40,744 nt of DNA, taken from assembly GCF_025567305.1 (NCBI RefSeq), contig NZ_JAOQJP010000018.1, positions 1 through 40,744 of the forward strand, given 5' to 3'. The notes beneath the pieces were generated by a model that saw only the letters and a program-made list of their open reading frames with translations, was not told where the DNA came from and made no database searches. This document shows, piece after piece, positions 22,921 through 30,782 of this stretch. The position numbers and the translations under genes are program-made. How positions within the stretch are numbered: position 1 is the stretch's first letter; each line of letters opens with the position of its first letter. Origin of the DNA: Lentihominibacter butyricus. Its GTDB lineage: Bacteria > Bacillota > Clostridia > Peptostreptococcales > Anaerovoracaceae.

Positions 22921-24189
22921 CTATTTGTTTTCAGTATACCTCCTGACGATGATGCTAGAGTTCTGACCGCCGAAGCCGAGGGCATTAGACATAGCGACGT
23001 CGATCTTTGCCTTTCGAGGGCCCTCAGTCACGAAATCGAGATCGCATTTCGGATCAGGAGTCGTGTAGTTCAGAGTCGGAGGCAGTATGCCTGTCTCGAT
23101 CGCCTTGATGCATGCGATCACTTCCGTGATGCCGCCAGCACCCATCAGATGACCCGTATTGCCCTTTGTCGAGCTGACAGGCGGGATCTTCACCTTGAGT
23201 TCGGCAGGCATCTCGCTTTCAGGATCGCTCCATCCGAACAGCGTCTTGATAGCGAGCACTTCGACAGGGTCGCCGACCGGAGTAGATGTTCCGTGAGCGT
23301 TTATATAGTCTATATCCTCAGGTGAAAGACCTGCTTTTTTAAGAGCGCTCGTCATGCATGCTACTGCGCCGCTGCCGTCAGGTCTCGGCGACGTCACATG
23401 ATATGCGTCAGTGTTGTTGCCGTATCCCGCGAGACTGCAGATGATCTTTGCACCTCTTTTTTTTGCGTGTTCCTCGGTTTCAAGCACGATGGCTCCGCCG
23501 CCTTCTCCCATCACGAATCCGTCGCGGTCCGCATCGAACGGTCTGCATGCGGTTTTCGGATCGGGATTTTTGGAAAGCGCTTTGGCCTGTGCGAGTGTTG
23601 ACATTATGATAGGGCAGTGCGAGCTTTCGCCGCTGGCTACCAGCATCACATCAGCTTCTCCCGAATTGAGGAGCATCGCTGCTATGCATATCGCATCTCC
23701 TCCTGAGGAGCATGCGGTGCTCACTGTGAAGCTCGGTCCGTGTATGCCGTATGCTATCGCGATCTGCGCAGCACCCAGATTCCCCAGTATCTTAGGCAGG
23801 AAGCGCGGGCTGACTTTCTTCTTTCCTTCGACGTACGCCTGCTCAGTGTCGGCTATCTCCGAAGTGCCGTTGAGCGCGGTAGCCATCACGATGCCTACTC
23901 TGTCCGATTCGGCGTCTATATCTATGCCGCTCTGTTCGATCGCTTCCTTTGCAGAAGCAAAGGCGTACTGTATGAAAGTGCCTGTTTCCTTAGCCAGTTT
24001 AGGTGACATGTAGTTCTTAGGTTCAAAATCCTTGACCTCGCCGGCTATTGTGATAGGGACATTCTCATCGCTGAACTTCGTGATCTTCTCGATCCCGCAT
24101 TTCATATCAACGATCCCCTGCCAGTATTCATCGACACCGATACCTACAGGTGTCACAGCCCCAAGGCCTGTAATTACCAAGTTTTTCAT
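22921..24189 (-). CDS. fabF: Beta-ketoacyl-ACP synthase II
   Basis: A 422-residue cytoplasmic condensing enzyme of fatty acid elongation. It shows catalytic Cys in STACSSGGDAIC, His in NAHGTSTPVGDP and His in KGNTGHLMGAGG, and ends in NALGFGGQNSSIIV. Length fits FabF. GGGAGG lies 11 bases before the ATG. It stands alone here rather than in a fab cluster, so it may be a second copy or a stand-alone FabF. The TCS kinase gene converges on it with only 49 bases between stops. Confidence 0.94.
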   Translation of the reverse strand: MKNLVITGLGAVTPVGIGVDEYWQGIVDMKCGIEKITKFSDENVPITIAGEVKDFEPKNYMSPKLAKETGTFIQYAFASAKEAIEQSGIDIDAESDRVGIVMATALNGTSEIADTEQAYVEGKKKVSPRFLPKILGNLGAAQIAIAYGIHGPSFTVSTACSSGGDAICIAAMLLNSGEADVMLVASGESSHCPIIMSTLAQAKALSKNPDPKTACRPFDADRDGFVMGEGGGAIVLETEEHAKKRGAKIICSLAGYGNNTDAYHVTSPRPDGSGAVACMTSALKKAGLSPEDIDYINAHGTSTPVGDPVEVLAIKTLFGWSDPESEMPAELKVKIPPVSSTKGNTGHLMGAGGITEVIACIKAIETGILPPTLNYTTPDPKCDLDFVTEGPRKAKIDVAMSNALGFGGQNSSIIVRRYTENK

Positions 24190-24275
24190 TTTGTATAAAA
24201 CCTCCCCAAATCATGCCAATTATTTGTATTTTATCACAGACACCGTTAAAAGTCATCTTTAATTTGGGAATTTTG

Positions 24276-24304
24276 TTGACACGATAGCAGGCATTGGATA
24301 TCAT
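24276..24304 (+). promoter_or_regulatory. Sigma-A promoter of the DUF896 gene
   Basis: TTGACA (24276-24281), 17 bases, TATCAT (24299-24304). The start codon is 31 bases downstream of the -10 box. Confidence 0.75.
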
Positions 24305-24334
24305 TTAAGGTATAAATCATACGGAGGCGATACT

Positions 24335-24589
24335 ATGCTGAAAAAAGAGAAAATAGACAGGATCAACCACCTTGCTAAAAAATCAAAAGGTGAGGAAGGG
24401 CTGACTGAAGAAGAGAAAAAAGAGCAGGAGCAGCTCAGAAAAGAATACATAGAGAAGTTCAGAGAGCATTTCAAGGGTCACTTAAGCAGAGTGAAATTCG
24501 TAGAGGACCTGTCAGAGGAAGAGCTGGCGAAGATCCAGAAGGAAAATGCCCAGATCCAGAAAGAAAGAGAGAAAAACGGACAAAATTAG
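24335..24589 (+). CDS. DUF896 family protein (YnzC-like)
   Basis: An 84-residue, highly charged helical protein of the DUF896 family. The family pattern is KIDRINHLAKKSK followed by GLTEEEKKEQEQLRKEYIEKFR and the segment HLSRVKF. B. subtilis YnzC, a member, is SOS-induced, but its biochemical role is unknown. CGGAGG precedes the ATG. It is a single-gene unit with a promoter (24276) and a terminator (24600). Confidence 0.9.
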   Translation: MLKKEKIDRINHLAKKSKGEEGLTEEEKKEQEQLRKEYIEKFREHFKGHLSRVKFVEDLSEEELAKIQKENAQIQKEREKNGQN

Positions 24590-24599
24590 TTTGTTTACG

Positions 24600-24635
24600 A
24601 CAGCGGGAAGCATCACGTTTCTCGCTGTTTTTATT
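24600..24635 (+). terminator. Terminator after the DUF896 gene
   Basis: ACAGCG (24600-24605) pairs with CGCTGT (24623-24628), extended inward by GAA/TTTC, followed by TTTTATTTT. Confidence 0.75.
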
Positions 24636-24687
24636 TTATCATCAAAGCAGCAAAGTCCCGCACGCAGCAGGGGGAAAGCAGGGGAAT

Positions 24688-25143
24688 ATGGAAAAGAGAT
24701 ATATTAAATGGATCCTCATAACGGCAGCAGTCTGCATAATTGGACTGGCCCTGACGGGAGCTGCCGGTACACATGAGGCAAGGACGGTGAAAAAACTGCT
24801 GGAAAAGCGCAGCGCAGTGATGGAAAGCGTGCTGTTCGGGGAGATAACGTACGAGGAAGGAGAAAAGCAGCTCCGGCAGATCGAAACGGGAAGACTTTAC
24901 ACAAAAGACATCAGCGCGCTCAGGGAATACGAGGATACAGATCTTGAGCGCATCAGAAAAATGGACATCGTCAGCATCGAGAAAAAGAGCCGGATCTACG
25001 ACCGCATGACGTTTTGCATAAAGATCGACTGGACGATAGCCGGCATGGACGGAGTCGAAAACATCACGCGCGAATACCTCGCAGGAGTCGATGTCAGCAA
25101 CGGCGACTACAGGCTCATATCCTTTGAAATCCGGGGAGAATGA
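24688..25143 (+). CDS. Membrane-anchored protein of unknown function
   Basis: A 151-residue protein that I do not recognise. It has one N-terminal membrane segment or uncleaved signal (about 7-26), then a helical charged region (35-95) and a C-terminal part with alternating hydrophobic residues (MTFCIKIDWTIAG, EYLAGVDVS, YRLISFEIRGE) that looks like a small beta domain outside the membrane. It lies between two terminated units and may depend on read-through or its own weak promoter. AGGGGA precedes the ATG. Confidence 0.72.
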   Translation: MEKRYIKWILITAAVCIIGLALTGAAGTHEARTVKKLLEKRSAVMESVLFGEITYEEGEKQLRQIETGRLYTKDISALREYEDTDLERIRKMDIVSIEKKSRIYDRMTFCIKIDWTIAGMDGVENITREYLAGVDVSNGDYRLISFEIRGE

Positions 25144-25215
25144 TTATTACCTACTAAATTCATAGGAAAAATTTCATTTTATGCCCGAAACGTATTGCAA
25201 TCTTCATTAAATTGG

Positions 25216-25221
25216 TATAAT
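25216..25221 (+). promoter_or_regulatory. Extended -10 promoter of iscS
   Basis: TTGGTATAAT ending at 25221 has the TGN extension and a perfect -10 box. A weak -35 (ATTGCA) lies 16 bases upstream. The iscS ATG is 51 bases downstream. Confidence 0.65.
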
Positions 25222-25271
25222 ATAGTCCCAGAAAAAAACGTACATAAATTTTTATATAAAGGAGTTTTATC

Positions 25272-26441
25272 ATGAAACAGGTATATCTTGATTATTCGGC
25301 AACAACACCTGTTAAAGAAGAGGTAGTCAGGGAGATGCTGCCGTTCTTCACGGAACGTTACGGCAACCCGTCCAGTCTCTATTCAGTAGGCCTGGATGCG
25401 AAGGCCGGACTCGATGAAGCGAGAGCAAGGGTAGCAGGGCTTATCAATGCTGAGCCCAAGGAGATCTTCTTCACTTCGTGCGGCACCGAATCGGACAACT
25501 GGGTCCTGGAAGGGACTGCAAACGCACTGAAAAACAAGGGCAGACATATAATCACCAGCAGGATAGAGCACCACGCGATACTGCACACGTGCGAATATCT
25601 CGAAAAGCTGGGATTTGAAATAACTTATCTCGACGTTGACGGCGACGGTTTCGTATCGCCGGAAGCGCTCGAAAAAGCTATCAGAAAAGACACGATCCTC
25701 GTGAGCATAATGATGGTCAACAACGAGATCGGCACTATCGAACCGATCAAGGAGCTTGCGGCAGTTGCAAAGGCGCACGGCGTGCTTTTCCATACGGACG
25801 CTGTACAGGGTCTGGGCAATGTGCCTATCGACGTGAAAGATCTGGGAGTCGACTTCCTCTCGATGTCGGCACACAAAATATACGGACCGAAGGGCGTAGG
25901 CGCGCTTTACATGAGAAAGGGCGTGAGGATAACGAACTTCATGCACGGAGGAGCTCAGGAGACGAAGCGAAGAGCAGGTACCGAGAATCTGGCGGGCATC
26001 GCGGGGTTCGGAAAGGCTGCGGAGCTTGCGGCTGCGAACCTGGAGCAGCACATCGAGCACAGCACGAAGCTCAGGAACTATTTCTGGGAGCAGATAGAGG
26101 CGAACATCTCAGGCGTGACGCTGAACGGCTCGCGCGAAAAGAGACACCCGGGCAATCTGAACGTGTCGTTCGACTATATAGAGGGTGAATCGATACTGCT
26201 GATGCTGGATGCATTCGGGATCAGCATTTCGACCGGCTCGGCATGCTCGTCAAAATCGCTCGTTCCGTCGCACGTGCTCGAGGCGATAGGGATCTCGATA
26301 ACTAAGATGAACGGCACCGTGAGATTCACGGTAGGCGACTTCACTACGAAGGAAGATATAGATTATGTTGTTGAAACACTGGTAAAAGTCGTGGCACGAC
26401 TCAGAGAATTATCCCCGGTAACGGGACAGGAAGGATGGTAG
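25272..26441 (+). CDS. iscS: Cysteine desulfurase (NifS/IscS)
   Basis: A 389-residue PLP enzyme that takes sulfur from cysteine for iron-sulfur clusters and tRNA thiolation. It begins YLDYSATTPV. The PLP lysine lies in SMSAHKIYGPKG, preceded by HTDAVQG. The persulfide Cys lies in STGSACSSKSLVPSHVL. AAGGAG precedes the ATG. The next genes are iscU (four bases later) and mnmA. The operon therefore carries both users of the sulfur: the scaffold and the tRNA 2-thiouridylase. Confidence 0.96.
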   Translation: MKQVYLDYSATTPVKEEVVREMLPFFTERYGNPSSLYSVGLDAKAGLDEARARVAGLINAEPKEIFFTSCGTESDNWVLEGTANALKNKGRHIITSRIEHHAILHTCEYLEKLGFEITYLDVDGDGFVSPEALEKAIRKDTILVSIMMVNNEIGTIEPIKELAAVAKAHGVLFHTDAVQGLGNVPIDVKDLGVDFLSMSAHKIYGPKGVGALYMRKGVRITNFMHGGAQETKRRAGTENLAGIAGFGKAAELAAANLEQHIEHSTKLRNYFWEQIEANISGVTLNGSREKRHPGNLNVSFDYIEGESILLMLDAFGISISTGSACSSKSLVPSHVLEAIGISITKMNGTVRFTVGDFTTKEDIDYVVETLVKVVARLRELSPVTGQEGW

Positions 26442-26445
26442 AAAC

Positions 26446-26898
26446 ATGGCACTGTATAACGATAAAGTAATGGATCATTTCCTGAATCCGCACAATGTAG
26501 GAGAAATCGAAAACGCTGACGGTATAGGTACTTACGGCAGCCCGGTCTGCGGAGACATGATGCAGATGTCGATCAATGTAGATGAAAACGACATCATAAC
26601 TGATGCGAAGTTCAAGACGTTCGGATGCGGCAGCGCTATCGCGTCATCGAGCATGGCGACAGATATGATAATCGGCAAGAGTGTCGAAGAGGCGCTGGAG
26701 CTCTCGAATCAGAAGATCGTCGATGAGCTCGGAGGTCTTCCTGCTGTAAAGCTGCACTGTTCGGTCCTCGCGGAGCATGCTATAAAGGCTGCGATCTACG
26801 ATTATGCGATGAAGAACGGCAAGACTTACAAGGGACTCGAAGGATTCGATCCTAATGAGGAAGAGGATCATCATCATGACATCGATGAAGAAGAATAA
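26446..26898 (+). CDS. iscU: Iron-sulfur cluster scaffold IscU
   Basis: A 150-residue scaffold on which clusters are built with sulfur from IscS. The three ligand cysteines are in SPVCGDMM, TFGCGSAIASSS and KLHCSVLAEHAI, all conserved. The C-terminus carries an extra DPNEEEDHHHDIDEEE, an acidic His-rich tail with possible metal affinity that longer clostridial IscU proteins sometimes have. Its 3-prime end overlaps the start of mnmA by 23 bases. Confidence 0.95.
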   Translation: MALYNDKVMDHFLNPHNVGEIENADGIGTYGSPVCGDMMQMSINVDENDIITDAKFKTFGCGSAIASSSMATDMIIGKSVEEALELSNQKIVDELGGLPAVKLHCSVLAEHAIKAAIYDYAMKNGKTYKGLEGFDPNEEEDHHHDIDEEE

Positions 26899-28162
26899 AG
26901 TGGTACTGGGTCTGAGCGGCGGTGTGGACAGCACTGCCGCCGCTTTGATTTTAAAGGAAAAGGGGTATGAGGTCACAGGTCTGTACTTCGATGTGTTCGG
27001 CGGCAGCGCCAAGTCAGAGGAGGGCAGAGCGAAGGCCGAGACTGCTGCAGAGCAGCTCGGTATAAAGTTCATCTACAGGGATCTCAGCGATGAGTTCCGC
27101 GAAAAGGTGATCGGCAATTTCTGCAGCGAGTATTCATGCGGCAGGACGCCTAATCCGTGCATCGTCTGCAATCCCGGTGTAAAGTTCAGGGTGCTGCTGG
27201 AGACTGCGGATCGGGAGGGTGCGCAGTACATAGCGACGGGTCACTATGCCGGCACATATCACGATGAAGCTACGGACACGTGGTTCATAAGACGTGCAGC
27301 AAACGAGGCGAAGGATCAGTCGTACATGCTTTACAGACTGGGGCAGGAGGTCGTGTCGAGACTGCTGCTGCCGCTCAACGATGTCGACGACAAGGAAAAG
27401 ATCCGCGACATCGCGAGGAAAAACGATATGAAGAACGCCGAGGCAAAGGACAGCCAGGAGATCTGTTTCATAGAGGCGGACGACAATTACAAGGATTTCC
27501 TGAAGCGCCGCGGATACGAGACTCCGGAGGGGGATTTCGTGGATGCGCAGGGAAATGTGCTGGGGCGTCACAAGGGGATCCTGAATTACACGATAGGCCA
27601 GCGAAAAGGTCTGGGCATCGCGCTCGGAAAGCCTGCTTTCGTCACTGCGATAGACGGTGTGAAGGATCAGGTCGTGCTCGGCGACAATGCCGATCTGTTC
27701 AAAACCGAGGTCTGTTCTTCCGGGAATGTGATGTTCGGTGTCAGGACGGATGTGGCGCCGATGGATGGAAGCCTGGAGGAAGGCAGTCCGGATGTGACTA
27801 AGGCTGAGACTTCCGGGAGAGTCTGCACTGCCGGGTCTGATGATCAAGATGAGAGTGCATGTGCCGCTGGATCTGGCATTTCAGATGAAATGGTCTGCAC
27901 CGCAGAAGATGGAGGATCTGTGGCAGGAAACGGCGGCGGTCAGGTCTGTCAGACGATCCCGGACGAGCTGAAAGCGTGGCTCGGAGACGGGATCAGAGCT
28001 AAGATCCGCTATGCCGCAAAGCCTGCGGAAGCATCGGTAACGCTGCTCGATGACGGCAGGATAATGGCTTCGTTCAGCGAGCCGCAGCGCGCGCCGACGC
28101 CAGGACAGTCGATAGTGTTTTACAAAGGAGACCTCGTGATAGGCGGCGGTTTCATCGACTGA
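26876..28162 (+). CDS. mnmA: tRNA-specific 2-thiouridylase with an unusual insert
   Basis: A 428-residue enzyme that makes 2-thiouridine at position 34 of tRNAs for Lys, Glu and Gln, using persulfide sulfur from IscS. It shows PP-loop GLSGGVDSTAA (12-22), catalytic Cys98 in CIVCNPGVKF and Cys197 in SQEICF, then the central domain with NYTIGQRKGLGI. The C-terminal barrel is split by about 70 low-complexity residues (roughly 291-365), rich in Gly, Ser, Asp, Glu and Cys. After it the family sequence resumes at IRAKIRYAAKPA and APTPGQSIVFY. Usual MnmA length is near 360, so the excess matches the insert. The ATG at 26876 has AGAGG upstream; 26885 is also possible. Confidence 0.93.
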   Translation: MTSMKKNKVVLGLSGGVDSTAAALILKEKGYEVTGLYFDVFGGSAKSEEGRAKAETAAEQLGIKFIYRDLSDEFREKVIGNFCSEYSCGRTPNPCIVCNPGVKFRVLLETADREGAQYIATGHYAGTYHDEATDTWFIRRAANEAKDQSYMLYRLGQEVVSRLLLPLNDVDDKEKIRDIARKNDMKNAEAKDSQEICFIEADDNYKDFLKRRGYETPEGDFVDAQGNVLGRHKGILNYTIGQRKGLGIALGKPAFVTAIDGVKDQVVLGDNADLFKTEVCSSGNVMFGVRTDVAPMDGSLEEGSPDVTKAETSGRVCTAGSDDQDESACAAGSGISDEMVCTAEDGGSVAGNGGGQVCQTIPDELKAWLGDGIRAKIRYAAKPAEASVTLLDDGRIMASFSEPQRAPTPGQSIVFYKGDLVIGGGFID

Positions 28163-28319
28163 ATGAAATACTGAATAGTGTCTGGCAATGAGGTCCGGAC
28201 TTCAGATCCGGGCATCGGCTATGATCCGATCCTTCTGCCAGTGCATCGGTAAAGGAAAACGTAGCAGAAAGATCGCATTCACCAACGTATGTTTTACAGC
28301 GGAAGATGTGATATTGTGA

Positions 28320-28360
28320 TATAATAATGGAGTCGAAACGCGCGATCACCGCAGTGATCG
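28320..28360 (+). promoter_or_regulatory. ridA -10 box and leader hairpin
   Basis: TATAAT (28320-28325) sits in GTGATATAATAATGG, a string repeated exactly upstream of the tRNA-Gly gene. A TTTACA lies 21 bases upstream, so the -35 match is poor. CGATCAC-CGCA-GTGATCG (28343-28360) forms a perfect hairpin in the leader. Confidence 0.55.
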
Positions 28361-28414
28361 GTAGTTATGATAAATTGACGAATAAGTTTAAAACAGTTTG
28401 AGGAGGTTTTGCAA

Positions 28415-28795
28415 ATGAGTGCTATCAGAAAGATACATACAGAAAACGCACCTGCAGCAGTAGGTCCATATTCGCAGGCAGTCGAAGTGAACGGCATGCT
28501 TTACACATCGGGACAGATCCCGCTCGACCCGGCAACAGGCAATATCGTGGACGGTGACATCAAGGCGCAGGCAGACAGGGCGATGAAAAATATCGTCGCA
28601 GTGCTCGAGGCGGCAGGAACGACTGCTGACAAAGTCGTGAAGACGATGTGCTTCCTCGCTGACATGGACGACTTTGCCGCTTTCAATGAAGTGTACGCAG
28701 AGTATTTCACGGAGAAACCGGCGAGATCATGCGTTGCTGTCAAGTCGCTTCCAAAGGGCGCGCTGTGCGAGATCGAAGTGATCGCTGCGCTGTAG
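28415..28795 (+). CDS. ridA: RidA family reactive imine deaminase
   Basis: A 126-residue cytoplasmic enzyme that hydrolyses reactive enamine/imine intermediates of PLP enzymes. It shows APAAVGPYSQAVEV, YTSGQIPLDPATG, and RSCVAVKSLPKGALCEIEVIAAL with the substrate-binding Arg and Glu. AGGAGG at 28401-28406 sets the ATG at 28415 rather than the upstream TTG at 28409. It is a single-gene unit with a leader hairpin (28343-28360). Confidence 0.95.
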   Translation: MSAIRKIHTENAPAAVGPYSQAVEVNGMLYTSGQIPLDPATGNIVDGDIKAQADRAMKNIVAVLEAAGTTADKVVKTMCFLADMDDFAAFNEVYAEYFTEKPARSCVAVKSLPKGALCEIEVIAAL

Positions 28796-28868
28796 CTGAC
28801 GACAGAGCTGCCGGCAGCAGGCCTGCGGTGTGACGGAAGATGTGGCGATCCGTGTCGCATAATTCTGT

Positions 28869-28897
28869 TTTACATTCGTGACGAAAAGTGATATAAT
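28869..28897 (+). promoter_or_regulatory. Promoter of tRNA-Gly
   Basis: TTTACA (28869-28874), 17 bases, TATAAT (28892-28897). The expected start is about 28904, inside a 13-base-pair hairpin that precedes the tRNA. Confidence 0.8.
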
Positions 28898-28936
28898 AAT
28901 GGCGTTCCTGATCGGCAGAGCGATCGGGAACGCTGT

Positions 28937-29010
28937 GCGGATGTAGTTTAGTGGCAAAACCTTAGCTTCCCAAGCTAAAGTTGTGGGTTCGATTCCCATC
29001 ATCCGCTCCA
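28937..29010 (+). tRNA. tRNA-Gly (anticodon CCC)
   Basis: The cloverleaf is complete. The acceptor arms are GCGGATG and CATCCGC with T as discriminator, followed by an encoded CCA (29008-29010). The D arm is in GTTTAGTGGCAAAAC. The anticodon stem TTAGC/GCTAA has loop TTCCCAA, giving anticodon CCC, which reads GGG. The T arm is TGTGGGTTCGATTCCCA. It is a single-gene unit with its own promoter and terminator. Confidence 0.95.
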
Positions 29011-29016
29011 TACTCA

Positions 29017-29050
29017 AAAGCCTGCAATTTTAACAGCTGCAGGCTTTTTT
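29017..29050 (+). terminator. Terminator after tRNA-Gly
   Basis: AAGCCTGCA ending at 29026 pairs with TGCAGGCTT from 29038, followed by a run of Ts to 29050. Confidence 0.88.
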
Positions 29051-29094
29051 ATTGCTTAGAACTGGGCAACAATTTTTTTTATGCAAGTTTTATT

Positions 29095-29490
29095 TTACAG
29101 ACCAAGCCTTGCCTTTAAACCGTCCTGCAGGACCTGAGAGAAATTTATGTTTTGCGCAATCGCTTCTTCATTAAGCCATTGAGGGATAGAAAGAGTTTTC
29201 TTGACAGCTTTGGAGCTGTGTTTTTTTCTGTACGCCTGCATGTCAAATTCGATAAGTGCTACATATGCATTGTCTTCAGGTGAAAGTTTATCTATTTCAG
29301 TAGGGGCTGGAACGTCATGTTCCTTTATGCGATCTTCAAGTGCGAGCCCCAGTGCATCAATAGCCATTTCGTAAGCTTCTGCCATATCATCACCTTGTGT
29401 AAGACACTCTGGGATATCAGGAAATGAGATCCAGAAACCGCCTTCCTCAGCTTTATGAAAATATGCAGGATAAAAATACTTGTTTTTCAT
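29095..29490 (-). CDS. hicB: HicB-family antitoxin
   Basis: A 131-residue HicB-type protein. The N-terminal half has the partly degraded RNase H-like fold (YPAYFHKAEEGGFWISFPDIPECLTQGDDMAEAYEMA). The C-terminal half (VKKTLSIPQWLNEEAIAQNINFSQVLQDGLKARL) is a ribbon-helix-helix DNA-binding domain. AGGAGG lies eight bases before the ATG. HicB normally neutralises the HicA mRNA interferase encoded next to it. Here only a short hicA remnant is found directly upstream, so this antitoxin appears orphaned and may persist as an autoregulator or anti-addiction element. Confidence 0.9.
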   Translation of the reverse strand: MKNKYFYPAYFHKAEEGGFWISFPDIPECLTQGDDMAEAYEMAIDALGLALEDRIKEHDVPAPTEIDKLSPEDNAYVALIEFDMQAYRKKHSSKAVKKTLSIPQWLNEEAIAQNINFSQVLQDGLKARLGL

Positions 29491-29591
29491 TATATATACC
29501 TCCTGTAAAGGGGCAGAGCTACTTGAGCCCTGCCTGTTTCTATTTCAAAGCCGTTCTTTTTAAGAAGTTTTACCATCTGTTTCGGTGTCAT
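29490..29591 (-). pseudogene. hicA toxin remnant (33 codons)
   Basis: An open frame of 33 codons directly before hicB, with its TAA overlapping the hicB ATG. It reads MTPKQMVKLLKKNGFEIETGR, the typical HicA N-terminal helix, and then at once a non-HicA stretch ending in YRRYI. The central HicA part with the catalytic GSHH histidine is missing, which indicates an internal deletion. It cannot be an active toxin. Confidence 0.7.
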
Positions 29592-29916
29592 TGGTATAGG
29601 ATTTAAGCGCCTTTCTTATCTTGCTTATATCTTACTACGTAATAATACGTGCGTCAATTATAATGAGTAAAATTACGTATAATACTTTAATATATTATAC
29701 TATAGAATGGTAAAATATTCCATGATTCTGTTGAAATTTAATAATAATTTATATATAATATTTTTAGAAAGAAGGCTTCGTTCGTAACTTGTAGAGCATC
29801 CGTTCCATATATAAACCCCTGCAGGTTTGATCGCTGCAGTAGTGTTGTGGTGTTGATGATTATCGGCAGGTAACAGTAAAAGCGTACGAAGAACATAGAA
29901 AAAAAACGGAGTTAAA
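29592..29916. other. AT-rich divergent intergenic region hic / NERD gene
   Basis: No gene is seen. It holds the hic promoter on the minus strand and a strong plus-strand promoter, TTGAAA (29731-29736), 17 bases, TATAAT (29754-29759). The leader from there to the NERD-protein start is about 150 bases and contains AAACC-CCTGCA-GGTTT (near 29814). Confidence 0.6.
29629..29657 (-). promoter_or_regulatory. hic promoter with operator-like repeat
   Basis: On the minus strand, TTGACG (29652-29657), 17 bases, TAAGAT (29629-29634). ACGTA and TACGT (29637-29650) form an inverted repeat inside the spacer, and another TACGTA lies at 29674-29679. These are good candidate sites for HicB. Confidence 0.55.
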
Positions 29917-30717
29917 ATGGCAAAGATCATTAAAAAAGGATACCAGTTAGAAAAAGAATATTTAGATATACAAAGACGCGGAGAAGGGCATCAGAAAGAA
30001 AAGCGAAAAAACATCATGACAGCTTTGCTGATATGTTCTGCAATATACGCTGCAGTTATCTGCTTTGATGCATTTTACATAGGTGGAAAGTTGCTGATAC
30101 CTGCATCTCTGGTATTTGCTCTTATAGTGATGTGTGCATTTACATATTATATCTGTATACCAGATCTGCATGCTAATGATCATAAAGATATGCAAATACT
30201 TCGTTCAGGGATTTCCGGAGAACGGGTGACTGCTGAAGAGCTTTCTCTCCTTCCGGATGACTATACAATTTTTCAGGACATCGAAGTAGAATATGATGGA
30301 AAAATCAGCGAAATAGATAATATAGTCGTAGGAAAAAGCGGAGTGTTTATTGTTGAAAGCAAGAACCATGGAGGGGTGATTGCAGGTGATTATGAGGATA
30401 CTTACTGGACACAGGATAAAATCAGTAGAGGCGGAAGACTGTATTCAAAAGAAATCTACAGCCCGGTAAAGCAGGTAAGAACGCATATATACCGGCTGGC
30501 AAATCTGCTGCGCGACAATGGCGTCTTTACATATGTCAGAGGGATAGTTTATTTTACTAATGAAAACACTTCAGTACGAATATCCGGAAATGAGAACGAT
30601 ATACCTGTGTTTTCCTACTACGATGCCGGAATGATGCGCCGGGCGATACTGAATGGCGATGCTCGTCTTACGGTTGCAGAAGCAGATCATATCGTCGGCA
30701 TTATTGATGCATTATGA
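29917..30717 (+). CDS. NERD domain membrane protein
   Basis: A 266-residue protein with a polar N-terminus, two membrane helices (about 33-50 and 58-82) and a C-terminal NERD domain (about 98-230). The NERD core EIDNIVVGKSGVFIVESKNHGG, with the Asp and the ExK pair, resembles the catalytic centre of restriction-type nucleases. NERD proteins are proposed nucleases, often linked to mobile elements or DNA processing; no function is proven. CGGAG precedes the ATG. The stop overlaps other frames only. Its promoter is the TTGAAA/TATAAT pair at 29731-29759. Confidence 0.85.
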   Translation: MAKIIKKGYQLEKEYLDIQRRGEGHQKEKRKNIMTALLICSAIYAAVICFDAFYIGGKLLIPASLVFALIVMCAFTYYICIPDLHANDHKDMQILRSGISGERVTAEELSLLPDDYTIFQDIEVEYDGKISEIDNIVVGKSGVFIVESKNHGGVIAGDYEDTYWTQDKISRGGRLYSKEIYSPVKQVRTHIYRLANLLRDNGVFTYVRGIVYFTNENTSVRISGNENDIPVFSYYDAGMMRRAILNGDARLTVAEADHIVGIIDAL

Positions 30718-30782
30718 GCGCTGACAGCATATACCGGAGAAATCATAATTTTATTTATGATTGGATATTATGGAGTAGTATT

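Noticed and set aside
26876..28162. Frameshift or gene fusion as the cause of the long MnmA
   Set aside because: The frame is continuous and family sequence resumes in the same frame after the insert, so an in-frame insertion is the better explanation.
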